From positions 434,001 through 498,000 of the forward strand of contig NZ_CP067412.1 in the NCBI RefSeq assembly GCF_023375815.1: a DNA stretch of 64,000 nt. The letters are read 5' to 3'. Of this stretch, positions 1-8,216 are shown one piece after another. Origin of the DNA: Pseudomonas sp. HS6. GTDB lineage: Bacteria > Pseudomonadota > Gammaproteobacteria > Pseudomonadales > Pseudomonadaceae. The position numbers and the translations under genes are program-made. The stretch's first letter is position 1, and every line of letters begins with the position of its first letter. The notes under the pieces are model-generated. The model ran no database searches. It was not told the origin of the DNA and saw only the letters and a program-made list of their open reading frames with translations.

Positions 1-18
1 TTCACGGAGCAAACACAC

Positions 19-1503
19 ATGAGTGCATCACCCGATCTCTCAGCCGCCGTTGCCGACAGCGATGCCGAACAACTGCGCCAACTGGGCTACACCTCCAACT
101 TCAACCGCAGCATGAGCCTGTGGGAAAACTTCGCGTTGGGCTTCACGTATCTGTCACCGGTCGTAGGGGTTTATACCCTGTTCGGCCTGTGCCTGGCCGC
201 CGGCGGGCCACCGATGTTCTGGGCCTATTTGTTGGTCGGTTGCGGGCAATTGCTTGTGTGCCTGATCTTCGGCGAAGTGGTTTCGCAGTTCCCGATTTCC
301 GGCGGCGTTTATCCTTGGGCGCGTCGTCTGGTGGGCAAGAAATGGGCGTGGATGGTCGGCTGGATCTACTCCATCGCGCTGTGCGTGACCATCGCCGCCG
401 TTGCGGTCGGCGCTGGCCCGTACCTCGCGGCCATGCTGGGTTTTGAGCCGAGCAACAACACCAACATCGTCATCGCCCTGGTGCTGACGCTCTTTGCCAC
501 ACTGGTGAATCTCAGCGGCACCAAAGTGCTGGCGCGGATCGCCATGTTCGGCTTCCTCTGCGAGCTGGTGGGCGCGGTGATCGTTGGCGTGTACTTGCTG
601 ATTTTCGAGCGTCACCAGCCGATCAGCGTGCTGTTCAACACCTTCGATATCAGCGTCGAGGGCTCTTACCTGCCGGCGTTCCTCACGGCTTCGTTGGCGG
701 GGATGTTCCTCTACTACGGCTTCGAAGCCTGCGGCGACGTGGCCGAAGAAACCCCGAACCCGAGCGCAAAAATCCCGGTGGCCATGCGCATGACCATCTA
801 CATCGGCGGCATCGCGGCGATGTTTGCTTGCCTCGCGCTGATCCTCGCCGTGCCGGACATGCAAGCGGTGATCAACGGCACCGACAAGGACCCGGTCACC
901 ACCATCCTCAACAACGCCTTCGGCCCGGTCGGCTCGAAAGTGGTGATGGGCGTGGTAATGATTTCCTTCATCTCCTGCGTCATCAGCCTGCAAGCGGCGG
1001 CGAGTCGTCTGCTGTATTCCTACGCTCGCGATGAAATGGTCATCGGCAGCCGACTGCTGAAAAAGATTTCTCCTACGACCCAGGTGCCGGTTGCCGCACT
1101 GTTCGTGTCCGGCGTCCTGCCCGGCCTGATCATCGCCCTCGGCTTCTTCCTGCAAGACGCCGTGGCCACCATCGTCAGCTTCGCCGCCATCGGCATCTAC
1201 CTCGCGTTCCAGATGATCGTCCTGGCCGCCCTGTACGCCCGCAGCAAAGGCTGGAAACCGAGCGGCAAATTCACCCTCGGCGCCTGGGGCTGGCCGGTGA
1301 ACATCGGCGCGCTGGTGTACGGCGTCGGCGCAATCATCAACATGGCCTGGCCACGCACGCCGGATGCCGCGTGGTACATCAACTACGCGATGGTGCTGAG
1401 CACGGCGATCGTTATTGGTCTGGGGCTGGTTTATATGTGGATCGGCAAGCCGTATGACCATGGGAAGGCGCCGGCTGGGGATGCTTGGAAGGTGGGTCGG
1501 TAA
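19..1503 (+). CDS. APC-superfamily amino acid permease
   Basis: A 494-residue polytopic inner-membrane protein of the amino acid/polyamine/organocation family, expected to import an amino acid or amine with cations. About twelve hydrophobic segments alternate with short loops. A conserved-looking GGVYPWARRL stretch lies near residue 95 and an EACGDVAEETPNP stretch near residue 237, as in GABA/choline-type APC permeases. The ATG at 19 follows a GGAG-like ribosome site, so the start is supported although only 18 bases upstream are visible. The neighbour on the left lies outside the window, so any operon partner and the substrate cannot be told. Family assignment is firm; substrate is unknown. 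Confidence 0.9.
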   Translation: MSASPDLSAAVADSDAEQLRQLGYTSNFNRSMSLWENFALGFTYLSPVVGVYTLFGLCLAAGGPPMFWAYLLVGCGQLLVCLIFGEVVSQFPISGGVYPWARRLVGKKWAWMVGWIYSIALCVTIAAVAVGAGPYLAAMLGFEPSNNTNIVIALVLTLFATLVNLSGTKVLARIAMFGFLCELVGAVIVGVYLLIFERHQPISVLFNTFDISVEGSYLPAFLTASLAGMFLYYGFEACGDVAEETPNPSAKIPVAMRMTIYIGGIAAMFACLALILAVPDMQAVINGTDKDPVTTILNNAFGPVGSKVVMGVVMISFISCVISLQAAASRLLYSYARDEMVIGSRLLKKISPTTQVPVAALFVSGVLPGLIIALGFFLQDAVATIVSFAAIGIYLAFQMIVLAALYARSKGWKPSGKFTLGAWGWPVNIGALVYGVGAIINMAWPRTPDAAWYINYAMVLSTAIVIGLGLVYMWIGKPYDHGKAPAGDAWKVGR

Positions 1504-1515
1504 CAGAACACAACC

Positions 1516-1535
1516 TGCCCGCAGGGATGCGGGCA
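1516..1535. terminator. hairpin between convergent genes
   Basis: TGCCCGCA, a GGGA loop, then TGCGGGCA form a perfect 8-bp stem between the permease stop (+) and the rloB-like stop (-). No clear T-run follows on either strand, so it may be a weak bidirectional terminator. Confidence 0.5.
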
Positions 1536-1547
1536 TGGTTCGCATGA

Positions 1548-2174
1548 CTAGATCAACTGGGGTTTGGAGAGGGTTTCAAACTCGTCCATCAGTAAATGGA
1601 TTTCGGTACTTGGGTTGGGCTCACCACTGACAGAAACATCCTCAAGAATTTTCGGTGCCAGCGTTCTCGCCATATTGAATGGCTCTCCAAGCAGTTGAGT
1701 GAAATAGCTGATGTCCTTTCCCTTTTCATATCTGAACATGCCGGGCTTCGCTCTCAGGCTCTTGGTAACCAGATCACCCGGAGAGTTTTTCCCGACTGCC
1801 CTGAAAGGCTTTCGATTGAAACCAAAGTGCAGCAGAAGCCAAAACTCAAAACATGGATACGAGGCGATGACTGTGATCCTGGGATGAGACCTCGCAACAT
1901 TCAGTGCCCGCTCGAAGCACAAGTGAGTATCACGATCCAACACACAGAACACTTTGTCGAACTGCTTTTGTCGTACAACCGCGCGCTCCACTATCCCGCT
2001 CGGATGCGTAATGCCGCAATGGACGATTTCAACTTGTGCCTTGGCCCGAAAATAAAACGCGGCTTCCTCCAGATAATGCTTCCCTGACTTACTGTCCTCA
2101 CACAAGACCAACACTTTCGGCTGCGCCTTGAAACGTGAACCCTTTCGATCAAACAACCTGTTCGAACCTACCAT
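1548..2174 (-). CDS. RloB-like TOPRIM-fold protein
   Basis: A 208-residue protein resembling RloB, first named as a restriction-linked ORF product. The acidic signature expected of a TOPRIM-like nuclease is visible: LCEDSKSG (E26, D27) near the N-terminus, VLDRD (D80, D82) in the middle, and the family-typical SYPCFEFWLLLHF at about 104-116. The ATG at 2174 is preferred; an in-frame TTG at 2180 overlaps the stop of the upstream ATPase gene. Either way the two genes are translationally coupled. No hsdRMS genes accompany the pair. Base composition looks lower in GC than the flanks, suggesting acquisition. By analogy with other ATPase-TOPRIM pairs (PARIS, OLD/Gabija) it may be the nuclease of an anti-phage module; that role is inferred. 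Confidence 0.8.
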   Translation of the reverse strand: MVGSNRLFDRKGSRFKAQPKVLVLCEDSKSGKHYLEEAAFYFRAKAQVEIVHCGITHPSGIVERAVVRQKQFDKVFCVLDRDTHLCFERALNVARSHPRITVIASYPCFEFWLLLHFGFNRKPFRAVGKNSPGDLVTKSLRAKPGMFRYEKGKDISYFTQLLGEPFNMARTLAPKILEDVSVSGEPNPSTEIHLLMDEFETLSKPQLI

Positions 2175-2176
2175 TC

Positions 2177-3430
2177 TCAATCCCGCCTTATCAGCGGCAA
2201 CCCGCGATAGCGCCCTTCGAAATAGCGTTTCTCGACATCCTCACTTTCCCGTCCCTCAAAATCGTGCACGGAAAACAGGCTGGTAGCGCCGTGGGCATCG
2301 CGTTCGGTGATCCAGAACTGATCACGCCTAAGAATCTTTTCATTCATCAGATGCGTGTCGTGAGTGGTAAAGATCAGTTGAGTGTCCAGACCACTGCTCA
2401 AGTGCTTGCCAATCAAGTCAGCCACGATTTCAGGATGAAGGCTGCTGTCCAGCTCATCGACACACAAGACCCCACTACCCCCGGCCTGATTCATCATGAA
2501 CCAGGGTAGCCAGAAGCCGATCAGATTCTTTGTGCCACACGACTCTTCAGAAAAATCGAACTCGGCGTCACCTGAGACACTGGAATGCGTAAGGGTCAGT
2601 TTGTCCTTTTGCGCCGCCGCGAAAAACTCTTTCAAGGTCAGTTTTCTATTGCCCGAGGTTGCTATGTCTTCGTCCGGGTTGAGTTGAATGGCCGATACGG
2701 GAATTTCCAGAGCCTTGAGAAAGTCGCGAAGATCACTCGTATGGTTCTTGACCATTTTCAGAAACCGAATCGACGCTGTGGATAAACCAAGCATGTTGTT
2801 CTGCTCCACTACCAGCAACCCGGTTTGAAACCAACTGAACGGTAAGCGCAGTTGGCTCAACTCTTCGCTGCTATTGGCAACGGCTTGCGCGATAAACAAC
2901 AGCTTAGGACTGGTTAAACGACGCCAGGCATTGTGTACTTCCTTGCCACCCTCAAGGGTTTTACCAAACACATAGTGCTCGCCCTCCGCATCAAACTGGC
3001 GGCGATAGAGCAGGGTTTCCTTTCCTTTGGGATAGACGAGCAATTGCTCCTTAACAACTCTCTGGGCAGTCAGTCCGAGCAAGAACCGATAGCGCAGCCC
3101 GGCTTGTATAAAGTCGTACTCAAAGAGGCTGGGCGCATCATTCAAAGCCCGGTCAAACCGGAAAGGTGCAACCGGCAGTACATCGTCATTTGATCCCGAA
3201 GGCACCGCCATCAAGCGTCCCACAATCCCCATTGCGCGAATCAATGAAGACTTCCCTGAAGCGTTCGGGCCGTAAATTGCCGCGACCTTCAATAAATCAG
3301 GGAGTCTTTCAGCAGTGATGGGAGGCTTGAAGGTATTACGCGATTTGCTCAGACGAGGAGTGGCCGCCATGGACAGGGTTTGCCTGTCCCGAAACGAGCG
3401 GTAATTGGAAACCGAAAATTCGATCAGCAT
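2177..3430 (-). CDS. AAA15/RloA-like ATPase, ABC/SMC type
   Basis: A 417-residue ATPase of the COG1106 type. The N-terminus MLIEFSVSNYRSFRD is the usual first strand of OLD/RecF-like ATPases. Walker A is GPNASGKS at 54-61, Walker B VLCVDELDSSLHP has D325/E326, and an H-loop TTHDTH has H357. It carries no TOPRIM domain of its own; the downstream RloB-like gene would supply one. Its TGA stop overlaps the alternative TTG start of that gene, so they form a two-gene operon. Known relatives act as sensor/ATPase subunits in phage defence pairs, but no function can be read from sequence alone. Family call is secure; the defence role is inferred. Confidence 0.85.
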   Translation of the reverse strand: MLIEFSVSNYRSFRDRQTLSMAATPRLSKSRNTFKPPITAERLPDLLKVAAIYGPNASGKSSLIRAMGIVGRLMAVPSGSNDDVLPVAPFRFDRALNDAPSLFEYDFIQAGLRYRFLLGLTAQRVVKEQLLVYPKGKETLLYRRQFDAEGEHYVFGKTLEGGKEVHNAWRRLTSPKLLFIAQAVANSSEELSQLRLPFSWFQTGLLVVEQNNMLGLSTASIRFLKMVKNHTSDLRDFLKALEIPVSAIQLNPDEDIATSGNRKLTLKEFFAAAQKDKLTLTHSSVSGDAEFDFSEESCGTKNLIGFWLPWFMMNQAGGSGVLCVDELDSSLHPEIVADLIGKHLSSGLDTQLIFTTHDTHLMNEKILRRDQFWITERDAHGATSLFSVHDFEGRESEDVEKRYFEGRYRGLPLIRRD

Positions 3431-3711
3431 GTAGAAAACCTGCAGTTCATTCTTAGGATTCGAATAAATAAAGGAAAAACTGCGGCGCAGGGGCTGCCTC
3501 TCTGCAGGACATGCAAAAACAGGAAATTCCTACAGACGCTGCTTACGAGAAGGAACTTCAATTCCTACAACCAGCGTCGTCAGAGTAGACCTGGCACCGC
3601 TAGCGCCTGACCGATAGGCTTTGTCCCGTCGCAGCCCTATGAGCAGCCGAGGGTCGAAACCGGAAATCTGCCAACACGGTGCTTGCCCTTCATTGAACTG
3701 TGGTGCTTTCA
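3431..3711. other. gene-free stretch upstream of the ATPase gene
   Basis: About 280 bases that should contain the promoter of the ATPase/RloB pair (minus strand). Two similar motifs, GGAAATTCCTACAGACGC (from about 3521) and CAATTCCTACAACCAGCG (from about 3559), could be direct repeats. Short ORFs here lack ribosome sites and recognisable domains. I see no confident promoter. Confidence 0.4.
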
Positions 3712-3820
3712 CAACTTCAGTTCTGCGTTATGGCGGGCCGCGTGGCGCGGGCCTTTCGGTTTTGCCGTGTTGACGGGAAGTATCCCGACTTCGAACGCCA
3801 CTCGGTCCGCCACCCAACTT
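3712..3820 (-). ncRNA. candidate C4-like antisense RNA element
   Basis: Read on the minus strand, the segment folds into nested hairpins. TGGCGG (near 3812) pairs with CCGCCA (near 3730) as a closing stem. Inside are CGGGA-TACT-TCCCG, a small CGG/CCG hairpin around AAAA, and CCGCG-CCA-CGCGG. This order, and the plus-strand peptide in the opposite frame that resembles Ash-type phage ORFs, recall the C4 antisense RNA of P1-like phages and prophage remnants. It is a recollection-based match: I could not run a covariance model. If right, it is a phage-derived regulatory relic next to the ATPase/RloB pair. Confidence 0.4.
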
Positions 3821-3869
3821 GTCGAAGGGGTTGATGCAACCGCAGCGTCCCCGGTAAATCTCAAGAATG

Positions 3870-3903
3870 AAAAAGGGGCGGACTTCACAGTCCGCCCCTT
3901 TGG
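3870..3903 (-). terminator. strong intrinsic terminator
   Basis: AAAGGGGCGGA and TCCGCCCCTTT form an 11-bp stem with an 8-base loop. On the minus strand it is followed by TTTTTCATT, and it sits just past the stop of the 61-residue gene, so it most likely ends that transcript. The plus strand also has a T-rich tail after GG. Confidence 0.8.
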
Positions 3904-3912
3904 TTTTTCACT

Positions 3913-4098
3913 TCAAAACCGCGAAACACTCCTCATCGCATCCACCAGATACCTCATCGCAATCCGGTCGCTTTCCGACAACTCCCGGTAACGCTCCACC
4001 AGTTTCAGTTCGTCAGGACTGAGCCGGCGTCTTCGCCGGACGTTGGTGAGGCAGGGAAAGATGCCCAACATTTCGGTGATGCCTTGTCCTTTTGCCAT
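3913..4098 (-). CDS. small conserved-looking protein, 61 residues
   Basis: A 61-residue protein with a basic patch (RRRRRL at about 22-27) followed by an amphipathic helical half (LSPDELKLVERYRELSES, then DRIAMRYLVDAM). The helical half resembles the C-terminal tail of some phage-repressor-like XRE proteins, but there is no helix-turn-helix in front of it. It is probably a real gene: a good ribosome site (AAAAGGA, 8 bases before the ATG) precedes it and a strong terminator follows it. Function is unknown. It lies beside a C4-like RNA candidate and the ATPase/RloB pair, so a phage-related origin is possible but not shown. Confidence 0.65.
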   Translation of the reverse strand: MAKGQGITEMLGIFPCLTNVRRRRRLSPDELKLVERYRELSESDRIAMRYLVDAMRSVSRF

Positions 4099-4501
4099 GG
4101 ACGATGTCCTTTTCCAGTACGTCAGAATTTTTCCAAAACCGCATCGCCCTGCTCCTTTAAGCAGCGATTTGAGCCCTGCCGGTCGGATGGGTCGTGACCG
4201 GCGATGCCCATAGAATAGAAATTAAATCGGCGCTGAAAAGCTGTTTTTAGAGTAATTAGTCGAGAAAAGCAGTTATGCCCTATAAATCAGAAAGGGCTGT
4301 GGGATAAGTAACCGAAACGTCTTGTTTCATTGAGACGCTGTCGTCGTGCTATCAATGAATTTTGCAAAATCAGCGAACGGATTAAGCTAGCGGGCATCTG
4401 TTACTAGTCCGTAGCGTTTGGCCGAAGGCTTGTCCGAACCGTAATTTCTGATCCAGTACGTGCCAGGAACGGCGCGGGATTGTCCACGACAGGTTGTAGT
4501 T
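4099..4501. other. AT-rich divergent intergenic region
   Basis: About 400 bases between the small minus-strand gene and opgD (+), clearly richer in AT than its surroundings. It contains a CGTCT...AGACG inverted repeat (4318-4337) and a GCCC...GGGC palindrome around TATAAATCAGAAA (from about 4278). It must hold promoters for both divergent genes, but I cannot choose a -35/-10 pair with confidence. No gene or RNA gene recognised. Confidence 0.45.
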
Positions 4502-6130
4502 ATGCACCGCAGGAATTTGCTCAAAGCGTCAATGGCCATTGCGGCTTATACCGGTCTATCGGCCACGGGCCTGCTGGCCTCCCGCGCCTGGGCCGCCTCT
4601 GGCGGTGCCGCCGACGGTGAAGCCCAGGCCTTCGACTTCGAAGCGCTGAAGCGCCAGGCCAAGCAACTGGCCGGCAACGCCTATCAGGACAGCAAACAGG
4701 TGCTGCCGCCGACCCTGGCGACCATGACCCCACAGAACTTCAATGCGATCCGCTACGACGGCGATCATTCGCTGTGGAAGGAGAACAAGGGTCAGCTCGA
4801 TGTGCAGTTCTTCCACGTCGGCATGGGCTTCCGCCAGCCGGTGCGCATGTACAGCGTCGATCCCAAGACTCGCACGGCCCGCGAGGTGCATTTCCGCCCT
4901 CAACTGTTCAACTATGAAAACACCTCGGTCGACACTCAGCAGCTCAAGGGCGATCTGGGTTTTGCCGGCTTCAAGCTGTTCAAGGCACCGGAACTGGATC
5001 GCCATGACGTGGTGTCGTTCCTCGGCGCCAGCTACTTCCGCGCGGTGGATGCCACTGGCCAATATGGCCTTTCCGCCCGTGGCCTGGCCATCGACACCTA
5101 CGCCAAGAAACGCGAAGAATTCCCCGACTTCACCAAATTCTGGTTCGAGACGCCGGATCAGAACGCGACCCGCTTTGTGGTCTACGCCCTGCTCGACTCG
5201 CCGAGCGCGACCGGTGCCTATCGCTTCGACATCGATTGCCAGGCCGAACGCGTGGTGATGGAAGTCGATGCTCACGTCAACGCCCGCACCGCCATCGAAC
5301 AATTGGGCATCGCCCCGATGACTAGTATGTTCAGTTGCGGCACTCATGAACGCCGGATGTGCGACACCATCCACCCGCAAATCCATGACTCGGATCGTCT
5401 GGCCATGTGGCGCGGCAACGGCGAGTGGATCTGCCGCCCGCTGAACAACCCGGCAACCCTGCAATTCAACGCCTTCGCCGACACCGATCCGAAAGGTTTC
5501 GGTCTGGTGCAGACCGACCACGAATTCGCCAACTACCAGGACACTGTCGACTGGTACAGCAAGCGTCCGAGCCTGTGGGTAGAACCTACAACTGCGTGGG
5601 GCGAAGGCTCTATCGATCTGTTGGAAATTCCTACAACCGGCGAAACCCTCGACAACATCGTCGCGTTCTGGACGCCGAAGAAACCGGTGGCTGCCGGCGA
5701 CTCGCTGAACTACGGCTACAAGCTCTACTGGAGCGCCTTGCCGCCGGTCGGCACGCCACTGGCGCGAGTGCATGCAACCCGTTCGGGCATGGGTGGATTC
5801 GTCGAAGGCTGGGCACCGGGGGAGCATTATCCGCCGGTCTGGGCCCGTCGTTTCGCCGTGGACTTCACCGGTGGCGGTCTGGATCGCCTGCCGCAGGGCA
5901 CCGGGATCGAACCGGTGGTCACTTGCTCCAACGGCAAGGTGCAGGACTTCAGCGTGCTGGTGCTGGATGACATCAAGGGTTACCGGATCCTGTTCGACTG
6001 GTACCCGACCAACGACAGCGTGGAGCCGGTTGAGCTGCGTCTGTTCATCCGCACCAACGACCGCACATTGAGCGAGACCTGGTTGTACCAGTACTTCCCG
6101 CCGGCGCCGGACAAGCGCAAGTACCCTTGA
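4502..6130 (+). CDS. opgD: periplasmic glucan biosynthesis protein D
   Basis: A 542-residue OpgD/MdoD protein, which acts in the periplasm on osmoregulated periplasmic glucans and shapes their backbone. The N-terminus MHRRNLLK is a twin-arginine export motif, followed by a hydrophobic stretch and an AWA cleavage-like site near residue 34; Tat export and this length are typical of OpgD rather than OpgG. The ATG at 4502 is chosen over an upstream GTG at 4460 because it places the RR motif at the start and has an AGG-containing ribosome site. It stands alone, with a REPIN downstream. Confident assignment. Confidence 0.93.
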   Translation: MHRRNLLKASMAIAAYTGLSATGLLASRAWAASGGAADGEAQAFDFEALKRQAKQLAGNAYQDSKQVLPPTLATMTPQNFNAIRYDGDHSLWKENKGQLDVQFFHVGMGFRQPVRMYSVDPKTRTAREVHFRPQLFNYENTSVDTQQLKGDLGFAGFKLFKAPELDRHDVVSFLGASYFRAVDATGQYGLSARGLAIDTYAKKREEFPDFTKFWFETPDQNATRFVVYALLDSPSATGAYRFDIDCQAERVVMEVDAHVNARTAIEQLGIAPMTSMFSCGTHERRMCDTIHPQIHDSDRLAMWRGNGEWICRPLNNPATLQFNAFADTDPKGFGLVQTDHEFANYQDTVDWYSKRPSLWVEPTTAWGEGSIDLLEIPTTGETLDNIVAFWTPKKPVAAGDSLNYGYKLYWSALPPVGTPLARVHATRSGMGGFVEGWAPGEHYPPVWARRFAVDFTGGGLDRLPQGTGIEPVVTCSNGKVQDFSVLVLDDIKGYRILFDWYPTNDSVEPVELRLFIRTNDRTLSETWLYQYFPPAPDKRKYP

Positions 6131-6155
6131 TGATTCTCTGGCGTCAGATCGGGCC

Positions 6156-6250
6156 TCATCGCTGGCAAGCCAGCTCCCACATGGATATCGATTTTGATCA
6201 CAGAGTTTGTGTACAACCGAAACCTGTGGGAGCGAGCTTGCTCGCGATGG
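6156..6250. repeat. REPIN: two inverted REP sequences
   Basis: CATCGCTGGCAAGCCAGCTCCCAC and, inverted, GTGGGAGCGAGCTTGCTCGCGATG flank about 45 bases. This is the standard Pseudomonas REP doublet. It lies between the convergent opgD and GNAT genes and may also end transcription. Confidence 0.9.
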
Positions 6251-6252
6251 CG

Positions 6253-6786
6253 TCAGTCCAGGCGACAGTAAAAGTGGATATCGTGAGGTTCGAGTGCAAA
6301 CAACTCGGGATCCGGTTGCTCCAGCAACCGGCAACCCTGGCGCTGGTAGAACTCCACGGTATTGCGCGACTCGGTCGCCGAGACATACAACGCCTCGGCG
6401 CCGACCTCCCGGCCATGCGCGCAAGCCAGAGCAAACAACCGCCCACCCAGCCCCTGCCCGCGCCAGGCGCGGCTGATGTGCAGGAACTTCAACTGCCGCA
6501 TGTTCAGCCCCCGATTGTGAATAACCCGGTTATCCACAACCACTGCCGCCACCAACGTCCCGCCATCGAAAATCCCGTGTAGCCAACCGCCGTTGCGCCA
6601 GCACTTTTCCAATGCCCGCGAGTTCTCCTCAGCCTCCCCTTCGGGCCAGCCGCGCATGTCGAAACGCGCCGGATACAGAATCAACTCACCGTTTTCCACG
6701 CGATAGCACTCCTCGACCAGTTCACTGCGGTCGATCTGCGCCAGCAGTGGTAAGTCCAGTTCGGTCATCTCACGTTCGATCAACAT
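6253..6786 (-). CDS. GNAT family N-acetyltransferase
   Basis: A 177-residue acetyltransferase of the GNAT fold. The acetyl-CoA pyrophosphate loop is seen as RAWRGQGLGG at 106-115, followed by the usual helix, and the C-terminal half (ATESRNTVEFYQRQGC) matches motif B of the family. The ATG at 6786 (MLIEREM) is preferred to an upstream in-frame start at 6843, because the longer version would run through the terminator hairpin at 6824-6855. The acceptor substrate cannot be predicted. It is downstream of the OYE gene on the same strand but separated from it by a terminator. Confidence 0.85.
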   Translation of the reverse strand: MLIEREMTELDLPLLAQIDRSELVEECYRVENGELILYPARFDMRGWPEGEAEENSRALEKCWRNGGWLHGIFDGGTLVAAVVVDNRVIHNRGLNMRQLKFLHISRAWRGQGLGGRLFALACAHGREVGAEALYVSATESRNTVEFYQRQGCRLLEQPDPELFALEPHDIHFYCRLD

Positions 6787-6823
6787 TGCGGTCCATTCCT
6801 TTGCAATTTCGGACGGCAGACAA

Positions 6824-6855
6824 GAAAAAACCCGCCGGTTCAATGGCGGGTTTTA
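6824..6855 (-). terminator. intrinsic terminator after the OYE gene
   Basis: AACCCGCC and GGCGGGTT pair around a short loop; the minus-strand transcript ends in a run of T (TTTTTTC). It lies just past the stop of the flavin oxidoreductase. Confidence 0.85.
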
Positions 6856-6877
6856 TAGGCTTTGCGACAGGCCGGAA

Positions 6878-7984
6878 TCAATCCCGCAGATCAGACTCGT
6901 GAATAGGCTGATCCCGATGGGTCGCCCGTTGATACTGCGCTGGCCATACCGCTTTGCGCCCGCCCAGGTCATCGTCGGCATGCAGCGGCCAGTACGGATC
7001 ACGCAGCAGCTCACGGGCGAGGAAGATGATGTCGGCCTGACAGGTCCGCAAGATGTGCTCGGCTTGCGCAGGCTCGGTAATCATTCCCACAGTACCGGTG
7101 GCAATGCCTGACTCCTTGCGCACGCGTTCGGCGAAGCGTGTCTGATAACCCGGTCCCACGGGGATTTCGGCGTTGGCAGCCGTGCCACCGGAAGACACGT
7201 CAATCAGATCAACACCCAGAGCTTTCAGGCGTCGCGCCAGCTCCACGGTTTCATCCGGATTCCAGCCGTCCTCGACCCAATCGGTGGCCGACAGGCGCAC
7301 AAACACCGGCAGTTCCTCCGGCCACACCGCGCGCACCGCCTCGGTCACTTGCAGCACCAGACGAATGCGGTTTTCGAATGAACCGCCGTACTGGTCGCGG
7401 CGCTGGTTGCTGAGCGGCGAGAGAAACTGATGCAACAGATAACCATGCGCCGCATGCACTTCGACCACACTGAAACCGGCTGCCAGAGCGCGTTTTGCCG
7501 CTGCGACGAAGTCCTGAATGACCTGGGCGATCTGACTCTCATCAAGTTGTTTGGGTTGAGTGTGTTGCGGGTCGAACGCAATCGGGGACGGCCCCACCGG
7601 CGTCCAGCCGCCGTCATCCGGTTTGACGCTGCCATGTTTGCCGATCCAAGGCCGATGGGTGCTGGCCTTGCGCCCGGCATGGGCCAGTTGAATGCCGGCC
7701 ACTGCGCCCTGCGCGTTGATGAAACGGGTAATGCGTTGCAGCGGCTCGATCTGTTCGTCGTTCCACAGGCCCAGGTCTTCGGCGGTGATCCGCCCGTCGG
7801 CCGTGATCGCCGTGGCTTCGGTAAATACCAGGCCAGCGCCCCCCACGGCACGGCTGCCGAGGTGCACCAGATGCCAGTCGTTGGCCAGGCCATCGACGCT
7901 GGAGTACTGGCACATTGGCGATACGGCGATGCGGTTGGGCAGGGTCAGTTGGCGAAGGGTAAAGGGTTCAAGCAGCAGACTCAT
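6878..7984 (-). CDS. NADH:flavin oxidoreductase, Old Yellow Enzyme family (XenA/YqjM-like)
   Basis: A 368-residue FMN-dependent ene-reductase. The N-terminus LTLPNRIAVSPMCQYSS is the YqjM/XenA-type signature with the active-site Cys in PMCQY. IQLAHAGRKAS carries the ligand-binding His of this subclass, and HAAHGYLLHQFLSP is the family's central motif. The length fits the family. Such enzymes reduce activated C=C bonds and nitro compounds with NAD(P)H; the natural substrate is not evident. It is followed by its own terminator and stands as a single gene. I do not assign xenA because several paralogues exist in this genus. Confidence 0.9.
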   Translation of the reverse strand: MSLLLEPFTLRQLTLPNRIAVSPMCQYSSVDGLANDWHLVHLGSRAVGGAGLVFTEATAITADGRITAEDLGLWNDEQIEPLQRITRFINAQGAVAGIQLAHAGRKASTHRPWIGKHGSVKPDDGGWTPVGPSPIAFDPQHTQPKQLDESQIAQVIQDFVAAAKRALAAGFSVVEVHAAHGYLLHQFLSPLSNQRRDQYGGSFENRIRLVLQVTEAVRAVWPEELPVFVRLSATDWVEDGWNPDETVELARRLKALGVDLIDVSSGGTAANAEIPVGPGYQTRFAERVRKESGIATGTVGMITEPAQAEHILRTCQADIIFLARELLRDPYWPLHADDDLGGRKAVWPAQYQRATHRDQPIHESDLRD

Positions 7985-8216
7985 GGGGCACCTCTCAAAT
8001 CAGTGGGCAGGCTCCAGGGTTCTGTTTGAAAAGTCGACGAGTGACAGGAAAAAGGTGCAGCACCCGCCCCCGCGGGCAAAAAATTCGACAAGACGTCACA
8101 AGGCCAATCAAGCAGTGCTTAGAGCCTAGTCGACATCCGGGGATGAGGGAGGGTTCAGAAATGAAACAGCACAATTGAAGACTCGTGCGCCCCTTCAGAT
8201 AGGGGCGCAGTGACCT

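Noticed and set aside
3683..3991. 102-codon plus-strand ORF over the C4-like element
   Set aside because: Overlaps the proposed RNA, a terminator and the opposite 61-residue gene; its Ash-like look fits the sequence being an RNA element. A translated ORF is not excluded.
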